The notes under the pieces were generated by a model, which searched no databases, had not been told where the DNA came from, and was given only the letters and a program-made list of their open reading frames with translations. A DNA stretch of 64,000 nt from Diplocarpon mali (taxonomy: Eukaryota > Ascomycota > Leotiomycetes > Helotiales > Drepanopezizaceae): contig JAENRP010000186.1 of assembly GCA_024741835.1 (NCBI GenBank), positions 21,441 through 85,440 on the forward strand, given 5' to 3'. This document shows, piece after piece, positions 12,021 through 24,000 of the stretch; the stretch's first letter is position 1; every line of letters starts with the position of its first letter. The translations under genes were made by a program, and so were the position numbers.

Positions 12021-13689
12021 TTAGTATTAAATTGATTGCTAACTTTCTAATAAAAGCGTAGCAACCTTATTAAGTCTTAGCTAGCAAGGTTAAAGTAATC
12101 CAGCCGAACTATACTAAGCCTCTTAAGGTCTATTACCGCATTAGCAAAGCGGACCGCTATAGTAGCAGAGTCTTTTATAAGGAGAGAGGGGCTTATAGTA
12201 GCGAAGGTAGCATTAGGCGCAGCGGCTAATAGGGTAGCGTCGGCAGTAGTAAAAGGAGGTCAGGGTTATTTTAAGCGAAGGCGTAGATAGGAGGCGAGCT
12301 CTAGCTCTAGAATAGAATTAGAGCTTATCTCCTTAAGCGCAGAGGAAGAGGGGTCAAAGGAGTTATAAAGGGAAGGGGCAATAGGCCTAGTATTATTATT
12401 TTTATATTTTTATTATTTTTCTCCTTTTTTTTCTTTTTTTATTTATATTTTTAAATTTATTTACTAACCTATTTCGCATTTAGCCTATTATCTTCTAAGT
12501 GATTATAATCATCTATACCGCCCTTTTAAGCCTTTAGCTAAGCTTATAAATTCTAAGGTAGTCCTAGCTTTATAGGAATAGCTTAATAAAAGTCGCAAAT
12601 CTTATATAAGGATCTTATAAAATTTAAGGTATAATACTAACTTAAATTAAGGTTATAACTAATCTATTTAACTTAGTACTTTAGGTTCCCTTAAGATAAG
12701 TATACACTTAGTATCTTAGATACTTTATACTCTTTTTACTTAGCGATCTTTTCTATAATAGGCTAAGGTTATTCCTAACTTAGTAAAGGGTTCTGCGGAT
12801 CTTTAGATAATAGCTTTAGCGCAAAGATATTATATATTATAGAACCTATAGGTAGCTTAATCTAATATAAATTGCCTACCTTCTTAAGAACCTTAAAGGG
12901 GCTATCCTATTGATTAGCTAGTTTCCTATTAAGGCGGTAGTTCTTAAGATTTTTTATCAAAAGGTAGACTATATCTTTAGGTTTTTAATCAATCTCCCTT
13001 TAGTATTAATTTATAGACTTTCGCATTTTCTCTTAAGCGCGTTCTATATTGCCTTTTACTACTTTCTAAACTAAGTGCATCCTTTCTACTATTAGCCTAG
13101 CTTTTGCTTAGTTTAATCTCTCTTATAGGCTAAACGTTTTTAAAAAGATCTAGTCCTAACTTATCTAAGGTATAACTTTATACTTAAGCTAATATAGGGT
13201 TATACTAATTAAAGTGTAAAAGAGAGTCGATTGCATATAATCTATTAATAGAATCAGTTTACTTTAATTATCTTAATAGTAATTAACAAAAGGCTATAGC
13301 CTTAAATTAATATACTTATTTATAATCTCCATTTAGCTATTAGTCTTTTTATAATATACTATAGAGAGTTTAATCTTAATATTAATAATATAGTAGAACT
13401 CTCTTTAAAATAAGGAAACGAATTAAAGGCCTTAGTCTAAGACAGTTATCTCTAAGGTATAGCCGAATCGATATATCTATTAGATAAACAATTAAGCAGT
13501 TCCTTAAGCGTTAATATCTTTTTAATAAGGGATTATAATAGCGCTCTTACTAAGTCAGTTTATAAAAACCAGGATTTAATTAAAACCGTACTTATTAAAA
13601 GGAAAGTCTTTAAAATCTATATATAAATGCTATATAGGATAATTAGAAATAAAAAGGGGCTATAAAAGGCCTTATTATTTAATTATCTT

Positions 13690-13930
13690 TAAATGCAAGA
13701 ATTAATAAAGTCTATAGTTTATAATAAATCTTTTGCAGTCCGAACCTATCCTAACCTAATAGTACTTAAGAGCAAGTAGCTAATAAGTCTTTAAGCTACT
13801 AAGGTGCGCGCTTAAAGGTTGGTTATAAGCTTCTTAAATTAGATAAGTATATAAAGGAGTATTATAATATATGCAAAGACGCTCCTTAAAGTAAAGCAAT
13901 CTATCTTTTAAAGAGTAGTTCTTAAAGAAG
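13690..13930 (-). pseudogene. Gypsy integrase zinc-binding (HHCC) domain relic
   Basis: The minus-strand frame gives YNTPLYTYLI, then NQPLSAH, LKTYxLLALKYYxV and a later Cys, spaced as in the H-x-H..C-x-C region of Ty3/gypsy integrases (HxxPxxxHxGxxKT, then YYW, then C..C). Individual His and Cys positions are partly mutated. It lies downstream of the reverse transcriptase, as expected for gypsy order. Confidence 0.75.
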
Positions 13931-14899
13931 TTAGTACAAATCTTTTAAAAGGATTTGCAATTATTTTAATAAAGCTTTTTAATTAAATCAAAGGAGTCCT
14001 TAGGTCGATTTAAGGTAGAATTAGGAGTATTAGTTAATATTAGGGCAAGGGTGCCTTCGGCAGATTCGGCGAGAAATTTTTCAGCTAATTTAATATTAAT
14101 TCAAAGGTCTAATTAAGCAAAGGAAATCAGAACCTAAGATTAGCTATCTAGCTTTGCTTATTTATAAACCGGTATATCCTACTCTTAGCAGCTAAGAATA
14201 TTAGCCTTTTAATTATCTTTACTAAGAATATATATAATTAGAAAATTAAAGTTAAATAAAAATTCTATCTATCGGTACTATTTTACAATTAAAACCTTAG
14301 TAGTTATAAAGTACTTAAGGGAGCGGTAATCTAAGTAAATATTAACTCGCTCTTTAAGTAATATAAGCTTAAGCTTCTATTTATAGCAGGATTCTATAAT
14401 AGTAAAGAGTTCCTTATTATATATTTCCTAATTAGGTTCGTAGCTAAAGAGTATATGCAAATAGAAGCCAATTAAGTACTATTACTTATTAGAGTATTAT
14501 TAAGAAAGTACTTTAGCGATAATACTATTAAAAGCATTAGTTTCCAACTTTATAAGTAAGTTAGGATTAAAATAGTAAATCTGCTAAATCGAAAGCAATT
14601 GCTTATAAAGCTCTTTAAAAGCGATTTAATACTCTTCTATCTAATTCTAAAGTACTATTAGTCGGGTCAGAATAGAAAAGGGTTTGGCAATTAGCCTAAA
14701 GTTGCAAATAAATTATTAATAGAACTTATAAAATCCTAAATAGGACTTCACTTTAGTAATAATTTTTAAGTACTTTTAATTACGTAATAGTTTAACCTTT
14801 TTAAGGTCTAGTTTAATCCTAGTTATTATTAAAATATATCTAAGATATTAAATATAAGTAATATAGAACTTGCACTTCTTAAAATCCGCTTAAAGGCCA

Positions 14900-15420
14900 G
14901 CTTTTAAGAGTCATTTTAATACCTTTTTAATATAATCCTAGTGCTTCTTAACGTTCTTAAAGTAAATTAAAATATTATTTAAATATACTATATAAAAATC
15001 ATTTAAGTAATTTAAAAGAATATCATTTATATACTATTAATAAGTACTAAGTCTATTATAAAGGCCGAATAAAAGAACCTTGCATTTATAGGATCTATAC
15101 CTTATTCGAAAGGTGGTATATTCCTTTAATTTAAGGTCTATTTATATTCGATTAAAAGCGGCTCAAATATCTAATTTTATAAAAATCTTAGCTTTAGATA
15201 CTTGCCTTAAAAGCTTGTCTATCCTCAGAATCGGGTAAGCGTCCTTTTGAGTTAATGCATTTAGCTTCTAGTAGTCTATATAAAATTAAAGGCTACTATT
15301 GGCCTTCTTTATAAATAGCATTAGCAAAGCAAAGGGGCTAGTACTTATTTTAATAAAGCCTTTATCTAAATTCTTAAGTAAGTACTCCTTTATAACCTTA
15401 AGCTCCTTAGTAGATTAATA
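14900..15420 (-). pseudogene. Gypsy reverse transcriptase relic
   Basis: The minus strand reads SPFALLMLFIKKANSSL, then DYxKLNALTQKDAYPILRID, which is the SP..PVLFVKKKDGSLR..DYR.LN..T..+YPLP.ID signature of Ty3/gypsy reverse transcriptases. The catalytic YLDD box follows as YLNN (codons 14985-14974), then ILIYF. Both active-site aspartates are therefore replaced by Asn through G-to-A change on the coding strand. Trp, Gln and Arg positions are stops. Confidence 0.88.
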
Positions 15421-18085
15421 GTAAAAGGGCAAATAGGTATTAGGCAAAGGCCCTTTTAGCTATATTTTATAATTATAGTACTAATAGAAAAGGAAGGTAT
15501 CTATATCCCTTTTTAAAAAGGCTTATCTTAGAGATTAGTACTATTTTAAGAATCGATTATTAATTAGCTTTTTAATATTAGGATTCTTAAGCTTATATCT
15601 TTCCTTTAAAATCCTATCCACTTTATAAATACTAGTTTAAAAGAACTTAATCTCCTTATATTTTATATTATAATAAAAGGCATTAGTACTAATTTCGCAA
15701 ATAGAAACCGCAGCTTTAAGGCATTTGCAAATAAGGTTAGATTATAGTCAATTTATATTAGGCTATTTTCCTAGATCTAGCTTAATTATAAGCAAGGGTG
15801 CTAGCTTAGTAATAGTAATAAGGATCTTACGCTTAGCTTAGACTATTAAATTAATATAAGACTATCTTCTATTAATCTATTAAGCTTTATTTATAGCTAT
15901 TTCCTATTCTTTATAATTAATATTAGCTTAATAATCAGATCGGATCTGAATTCCTTTAAAAGGAAGAAGACGAATAAGGATTTCCTTTATAAATTAAGGA
16001 GATAAGAGGTAATATAAAGGCTATATGAATCGGTTTTCCTTTAGATTAAGTTTAAGTTAGAATTAGCATATCCATTTAACTCTAATAATAGTATTGCGCT
16101 AGCCTAGGTTAAGAATAACCTAAAGGCAGTTGTAAATACGCCTTTTATTAATTATTAAGTGAAAACGCATATAGTATATAGCTTATACGCAAATAGTATT
16201 TTAAAATCTATAAATAGGAATAAGGGCTAGAAAAGGAAGAATTTTAAAGCTAATCGCTTTTAAAAGATATATAAAAAAGGAATAATTTAAAAATAGGTAA
16301 CTAAAGGCTTTAGTATCTATTAAAGCTAATAATAATACTCTAAGTCTATTTATATTAATAATATAAAAGGTTAGGAATTGCTTCCTTCCTATTAAAGAGT
16401 TAAGATCTAGCTTTAATAAGTTGCACTTTCGCAAGCTTAAGTAAGAGTCTTTTCTTAAGCCTTTTCATTTTCTTAATCTTCCTTTATTTCGATCCTATTT
16501 TTAATTAAGTCTAAAGTTAGATTAGCTTCCTTTATATCTTTTAAAGTATTAATCTTACTTATAAAAGGGCACTTAGTCTTATAGTAACTTAATTTGCTAT
16601 AGGTCTAGTAAGTAGCTTACTTAAAGGGTAAAGTAAGAGAACTAGCCTTAGCTAGCATATCTTAGTAAAAAGGGGTAGTCGGCTTTAAGGCTAGTAACTT
16701 AGAAACTTAGGTAGTACTTCTAGCGCTTAGACCGCAAGCAGTCTTATTAAAGAGCAAACTAGATATCTTTTAATATAATACTAAAGTTGCTTTACTTTTA
16801 ATTAAAGGGTTAAGAAGTTAGTTACTTTAGTATTTAGTATTAAAGGCATTTAATTAATTAATTATAATAGTATAGTCCTTCTTTTAAAAGGCCTTAGCTA
16901 AGGCGCAAGTAGCTTTAAGCTAAGGGGTAATCTTATTCTATATAAAGAAGAACTACTTAAATCTTAAGACCTCTTTTTAAATTATAGCTAATTAGAATTA
17001 GGCCTAAAACTAAAGGAAAGTTTCTTTAAAATAACCGGCTTCTTTTATATAAAGGTAATAGAAAGTAGATCGAAATAGGTCTACCTTTTAGCTAATTAAA
17101 AAGTAACTACTTAGCAGTTTTACTATTTCTTAATAGTTTCGAAAGGGGTTAGTCTTCAAAAGGTACTAGGGTTTAAAGTACATTTAGGCTTATCTTATAG
17201 TAGATCTTTAAATAAAGGCTTAGTAAGCTTGCTTATTTAAATATAAGTTAGTATTAACTTATAATTAATCTTAGACTAAAGCTAATTACTACTTATATAT
17301 TAAAGAGGTCCTATTATTAAAAGAGATGATCTTTTCAATTAGTTGAATTTTCGTCCGTTTCGCCTTTATATCGACTTTTAAAGGAGGCTAAGTCTCACTT
17401 TATTAAAGGTAAGTAGATTCTCGCTTAATAGTCTAATATACGCACTAAGCTATCTCTTAACTTTGATAAGCTAGGGTCTTTAGGCTAAAGATAGCTTAAG
17501 TAATCTTACTAATCTTACTTTATAATTATTAATTAGATTAATCTTAGTATTATAAGGATTCCTTTAAACCTAAGACTATTTCTTATAAGATATTTAAGTT
17601 TAAAAAGTCTTATTTATCTTAATTAGCTTAGCTATAGCATTATAGTCCCTTGCCCTTAGCAGTAAAGGAAGGTCCGGCCCTAGGGGCTAGGGTAAGGGTA
17701 CTCCTTATAAAGGCTACTTCCTTAAATAAACTAGGTATATTCTATATTTGCTAACTTCCAGCTAATAGGGAGTTTATTTTACCGATTTTAGTTTCGATAG
17801 TAATTTAGTTAAAAAGGGGTTCTATAGAAAAAGGGTTCTAATAGTATAGTGCTCTCCTAACTTCTGCCTATAGCACTTCTATAAAAGGAGTAGTTAAGAA
17901 AATCCAGCTAATAAAAGCGTTCCTTAATTATATTAGTTAATAAGCTATACTTAAGCTCTTAGTTTATTTAAAAGATCTTTAAGATCCTGACTCTATCGAA
18001 AGTCGAAACAACCGCAAATCGATTTTCAAAAGGAGTAGGATATTATTAAAAGCTGTCCTTAGTAAAGAAGAACTTCTTCATTTAA

Positions 18086-18392
18086 TATAATAATATAGAA
18101 CTACCAAAGTGTAAGATCAAGTATAGTAGTAAAAAGTAGTACAAAAGGCGTATTCTATAGGTCTAATACAAAGGAAATAAAGAAGTTAAAGAGCCCTTCC
18201 TATAAGAGAGCCCTTCTCCCTTATATATATAAGCAGCTCTAAGCTCTTTACCTATTTATATAATATTATATAAGAATATCCTTTTGCACCTTTAAGGTCG
18301 ATTTAAGATAACCTTATATCGAATTGAGATTGCAAAACCTTAAAACGCCATACTCCTAGGTAATTGCACTAAGTAGAGGTGCAGCTATTACA
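18086..18392 (-). repeat. Gypsy 5' LTR
   Basis: This is the second 307-bp LTR, starting TATAATAATATAG and ending CTATTACA on the plus strand. Its outer ends keep traces of the TGTAA/TTACA inversion seen in the partner at 10843-11149. Equal length and a gap-free alignment mean no indel has arisen since insertion. Confidence 0.93.
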
Positions 18393-18397
18393 ACTTG
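18393..18397. repeat. Target-site duplication of the gypsy element, right copy
   Basis: ACTTG directly follows the right LTR and matches 10838-10842. Confidence 0.9.
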
Positions 18398-21085
18398 ATT
18401 TAGCTTCTATTCTATAGAAGAAGCACCTGGAACCGCGCTCCCTCTTTCATTTATTATAGCTTTATCAAGCAATTTTCATTATTTTAAAAGCTAGGAAGTA
18501 TAATAAAGGAGTCTTATATACTAGATCTAGCACTTTTTATAGCTAAGCCTAGCTAGGAGCTGCTTTTCACCTAAAGGGTGTATTGCGCTATAAGGAGCCT
18601 TAGGTGCTAAGGCCTTTAAGGACTGGCTTATGTAATATACCCCTAAAGTGGCCACAGAGCACTTCTATAAAGGGAGCTCAGATATACAGTTAGAGTAGAA
18701 TTTTACAAGCTTCTGCCACCACTAGGAATCCACCTCTAAATACAGCATGACAATATTTGATTAGGGAAATGCCAAATAGATATAAAGCAGTGATTGACGC
18801 AAAAGGTGGCTATATAAAATACTAAGGAATTTAATAAAAGCAGCATTGCCAAGAATCTAGTGTGCACAGACAGGGAACCTCAGATTATTACGCCCTGTAC
18901 GAAGTATTATTATAGAAGGAAAAGCAGAAGTGGGAGCGTGACGCGACGCGTATATAGCAGGGCGTATACAAAGATTCATAAAAGGTAATTTTACCTCCAA
19001 GTCGATGCAATCAAAACATAACGAGTTCCTATAAGCATTCAAGGGAAGCTCAGCCCGGCGTGCAGTATCACCTGGATAGGTGGATACTGACAGAATCTAA
19101 AGATGTATATTCTGAGTTCTATGGAGCTGCAGGAGTATATATACAAGGTATGGTTACATAAGCCTTAATCTCCAATCCTTGTATATTCTAACAGATACTA
19201 AGGTGCATATGTACGAGAGTACCTAGCTAGTGATGCACATTACTTGTAAAAGCAAGTGTCTACCCTGGATCCCAGTCTGCTCGCAATCACCCGGATGCTG
19301 TTTACTTTACCTCGTCCGCTCTTCTTTTCGTACGATGTGAGGATGCCTACGATGACTCCCAAAATATGCCGAGTCGGACTTTCACTGCCTCGTCTACCTT
19401 GCGAGACACAATGAATAGACTTACGCCGCGCACCACGCACAGCAGCTCTTCTGAGCGCCACCTATTAACATACAGACCTCGGCGTGGAACTCACTGCCGC
19501 TTCCCACACTCCCTACTTCGCACTCCTTCGGACCGCCCTTCTGTCCCGCTCATCCGCGCGGGCGATCGTGTGCTACTCCGCCATATCCCGCCCGTCCCGA
19601 TAGACACGCCACTCGTCCAGCATCCCAGCCACAGGGGGATCGTGTCTCCCACCTATCTGCATTACGACCACGACCGACGCTCCTCATCATCCGAGCCTTT
19701 TCCAGTGCTGGAGCCCCGCGCACCGAAAAGAAGCAAGCACTGCTGCGGCTGCTGTTGCACCACACGACCACGTTCGGATCTACCAAGAGAAGAGGAGCAA
19801 AGCCGAGAGGATCCTCGTCACCGAATTCTCTCTGGCGCGTTGTCTGGACCGCCTTCAACCAACCTCCACTTATCAGGAGATGAACAGTGCATTTCTAGAG
19901 TTGGGAGGGTTCGTTCCTTGTACAAGCCACACCGATACGCTTCATGTCTATAGCCCCCTTTTCGCTTCGCTTCGGAAGGGGGGATTGTTTACATCGGCTC
20001 CCCGGCTCCCCGGCTCGCCAAGATATCAACGTACTCGAACGAGACGATTCACGATGTGTGGTAGCTAGAGTCAGCGAGAAATCTAGCTTTGTATTCCACT
20101 ACTGCACTGAGAGGATCTCTGGCATCAAAATGCATCAGGAGCCACCATCAAGCATTGCTACCGTATAAGCCAGCTGATTTAATCGAGTTTGCCTCTTGAC
20201 ACCAAAAAATCACCGATGCATACTCTTCCCGCTAGCGAGAAGCCGACCGATCCATATGACTCAAGTTTCTTTCTTTCATAAACAGGCATATGTTGTCAAG
20301 TATCTTGTATGAGCAGGAATATTCAAGCGTCAACAAGCTCCAACAATACACCCAGTCGCGTTTCGCTCCTCCCGGCGGCAAGAGTCGTCTTTTGCGACTT
20401 TCTATTGCATTTGATTCTTGTGTATCGGCGGTTTCAAGCTCAAGCTCTCAGCACGTTCCGATATTCAGATCGTGCTATCCGAAGAAACCTGGTCTTTACA
20501 CTGGAGATACCTTCTCGACGTCATGTAACGCTGGACTGAAGACGCTACTGCTGGGTGTGAAACAGCCGCTTGGTTATCATCGGTTGGCAGTGGGTAGAGT
20601 CCCGTCCTGAGATCTCGCGCAAACCTCTGCTGGACATGGCACGTCGCATTGTGTCCATGTCGAGCCGAGAATCTCGATCAGTCGCCGGGGGGCTGGGGGT
20701 CTTCTCTCCCCCTCCGGATACAGGGTCACTCACTGCTCTAGAGAACTGCTGCTTTCATCGAAGGACCTGGACCGAGCGGGGTAGGTTCGCGGCTTGGATT
20801 TAGAACACGGGCAAGGAGGCAGGGAGAGGGAGTGCTTTCTTGCCACTTTGACGGGGTTGACGGATTCAAAGTCCGAGAGCTGTGATTAGGAGGGAAACAT
20901 GATGGAAATCTTAATCGGCGTTTCTTACCGTATACACACGGCGCCTGCCATGACAGCAGACGGCGTGAGGTCAAACATCAACTCCCCAGACTATCCTCAC
21001 GGGAAGGATCTTGACCTTTCTCAAAGAGATACTCGAATACTCGACATATTTGCTAGCTAGCCACAGACGACCAGGGTGGTTGTGA
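18398..21085. other. Border from AT-rich to gene-rich DNA, no supported gene
   Basis: Base composition rises from AT-rich to roughly balanced between about 18.6 and 19.3 kb. Several overlapping open frames of 60-195 codons exist on both strands at 19.2-21.0 kb. None shows a recognisable domain, and they overlap each other in conflicting frames with Ser/Arg/Pro-rich composition. The stretch includes the 3' flank of the hydantoinase-family gene that ends at 21086. Confidence 0.6.
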
Positions 21086-24000
21086 TCACTGCAGATCCCA
21101 GCCACCCTTCGCTCGCATTGTTTCATACCACTCCTGGACGTACGGCAATGCGACGTGCGGTCCATACGGATCTTTGACCCACTGAGGTCTTGGCGGCTTC
21201 AATCCTGTCTCTGCGAAGCAACTTGCAGTTAGTTCAGCAAGACTGCCACCTCTGTCGTATACCCTCTCCTTGTACAACCTCTGGTCTCTCGAAGCAACGA
21301 TTCTGGCTCTGGTAGCCCTGGTTGCGTCGTCATTGACCGCAAACGTATCCGGATCGACAACGACGCCGTAGTTGTCTTCTGCGCCGCGGACCGTCACAAG
21401 CCTCCTTGCGACTTCCATGGCAACGACCTCACTCGGCCGAGTGGTTGGATCGCCGAGGCCTCCACCTCCCCAGGTCACCCACTCAAGCAGGTCGTTGGGC
21501 TCGACCCTGATGTGATCACACTTGCTGGGCAGGACTTCCGCTGGGGGGCTCTCAGGCTGCTCGGAATAGCGGTAGAGCTTCTTGTAGGACCGAGCACCTG
21601 GACTGCCTCCGTTGATGCCCCACGGCTTTGTGAACCACCGATCGTCATGGATGCTGACCTCTCCGGCACATAAGAAGCGGTAGAGGGTACCTATGTGGGT
21701 TCAGTCGATGTATGCCGGGGTAGGACGCTGGCTGGGGCTCACGTTGTGCATTTCCGCCACGAAAAAAACCCGGTCCCCCACTGTCGGCCAGAGACTCATT
21801 GGCTTCAATTCTTAGGGGGAAGTTGAGTTCAATAAACTCGGTGGGTACCGACTTGATTGCCGGGAAAAGGCAATGGCAGTCGGGCTTTGGATTTCGTGTC
21901 AGCCAAGAGAGAACATCTTAGGGCGCAGGAGAAGGAAGGCTGAAGTAGAGAGATCAACATGTATCTTACCCCGTCTCCGATCGGGCGAGCTGGCACTCCG
22001 CCAAACCCGATCTGGTACAATTGATACCATTCTCCGGTCGGTTTGAAGCCCGAGTAGAAGAAATGCGGCGAATCTGAGAAACCAGCGGCGGCTCTGTATT
22101 TCGGGCTCCGCTGACCCATCAAGGCTTGGATGATGTCCAGTGTCCTACCGAGGAAGTGAGTGCGGCAACTCAACGCCGCTGGCCGGATAGGTCGAAGAAG
22201 AGATCCTTCGGGGGTGATGATTTCCAGCAGGTCGTGAAATCCGTCGTTCACCACACAGCATGGATCGAAGACCGCGAGTAGGTAGTAGCCAACAAACATC
22301 TTGAACATCGTTGTGGAGAGGTAGAAATTGATTGACGTTTCGCTCTGGGGACTGGTCCCGGAAAAGTCGAAAATGAGCCGGCCGTCTCTCTTCTGCATGG
22401 TGCAGGTGATTGCGTACGGACCGACACCTTGGCCATCATCGTCGACAAAGTCGGTAAAGGTGCTCGGCACAGTTCCAATCTGCGTTTCGATGAGTCTCGA
22501 GATCCCGGAACGATTCCTCGCCAGCAGCTCGTTGCAGGAGGCGGTATACACACTGTTACGTGGTCAGCTGTAGTCACCGCGGCCGCGATGATGGGTGTCC
22601 ACGAGGCCAAGGACCTCGCCAATATACGTAGGGCGTACTTTGCTCCAAACCTCTCATTCAGTTCGCAGACTCTCGCGGCCGCCGTCCGACAAGCCGCTAC
22701 CAGGGCCGTCAGATCACTTCGGAACCAGTCCGGCTGGCGAGAATTGCGACAGAAGACATCAACCATCGCCGAGTTGAGGGTCCCCTTCGAAGAGAGCTTG
22801 ACTGTTGGAATCTGCAGCCCATCTTCGAAGATCGACGTCGCGTTGATGGACATACTCCCCGGGACTCTGCCGCCGACATCTCTGATGGGTGTTAGCGAGT
22901 CGCAGGAGGAATCTTCATCCATCTTACACACTCACGTCATATGCCCGAAGTTGGCGGCCCAGCCGACGATACCTCCCTTGTAGTGGATTGGAAGGAGGAC
23001 AATCACGTCATTCAGATGCGTGACGGCTCCGCTAATCTCATAGACATCGTTTGTGACGAAGACGTCGCCCTCTTCGATCGTTCCTCGCCAGGACTCGAGG
23101 AACTGTCCGATGAAACTGCCAAATTGTCCCACCAACATCTTGCCCTCCTTATTCGTAATGACATTGAACTCATCTTGCTGGTCTCGGATGGCGGGAGACA
23201 TACTGCACCGGAGCATGAGCGTATCCATCTCATTCCTGATGGACTGTAGAGAGGATGAGATCAGGGTTGGGATCAGTGGCGAATCCTCCACGAGCTTCTC
23301 AGCAGTATCCCAATCAAGTTCTGCGATGCCGCCTGTGAGATTCGTGCGTTCGTTCGGGTGGATGAGGATGTTGCCGTACGGATCGATCTGTCCATAGAAG
23401 CCTGGGAGGATGAGGGTGTTGGAGTCCATCTCGGAGACCACGCAAGGGCCATTGACCTGGTACCCGCTCTTTGAGATCTTTGCTCGGTCCCAGAATATTG
23501 CCTCGACTCTACGGTCCCCGGTGCGTATCAGCTGGCGGGAGAGGATGGCATTCGGGGGCGGTGTTTCGCCAGCATTCCCAGAGGTTTCGATCGACGTGAT
23601 CTCCACGTCGGGGGATGCGTCCGTGACAATGGCTCCGAGACGCATGATTTCCAGAGCGAACGAGGGGAGGGAGAAGCCGAACTGTTGCTCGTGGGCTGCA
23701 TCGAATCGCTGCTTTACCTCTGCCACAAAGGCATCGGGTGCCAGCTTGAACTCCTCCTCCAGGAACGGGATGCTCAGAGTCAGCGCTTGGCCCTTGTACC
23801 GCAAATCTGCTTCGAATGTGGTTGCGAGCACCGTCGAGGGGCCGCTGCCGAGGGCGTCGAGCATGACTCCGGCACACCTTGCCCTCAGCGTCTGCAGAGC
23901 ATGCCAGAGCTCGGCCGGATGGGCGTCAGAGAGCCCTTTGATGTACGAGGCGGATTGTTCGTGGCTCAACTTCGTCGTTGCGTCGCCTTGAGCGCAGAGC

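Larger units (their letters stand above)
10843..18392 (-). mobile_element. Complete Ty3/gypsy LTR retrotransposon, 7550 bp, RIP-degraded
   Basis: The element is bounded by two 307-bp direct LTRs (10843-11149 and 18086-18392) and by ACTTG duplications outside them. Pol is on the minus strand, so 18086-18392 is the 5' LTR. Domain order from right to left is gag/protease (unresolved, about 16-18 kb), reverse transcriptase (14900-15420), RNase H (about 14.5 kb) and integrase (13690-13930 for its zinc-binding part). A polypurine tract precedes the 3' LTR. Every reading frame is closed by RIP-type stops, so the copy is dead. An unusual antisense gene relic lies at 11515-12020, between integrase and the 3' LTR. 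Confidence 0.92.

Noticed and set aside
19366..19953. 195-codon plus-strand frame, Ser/Arg/Pro-rich
   Set aside because: Overlapped by other open frames on both strands, no domain, composition typical of chance frames in GC-balanced DNA.
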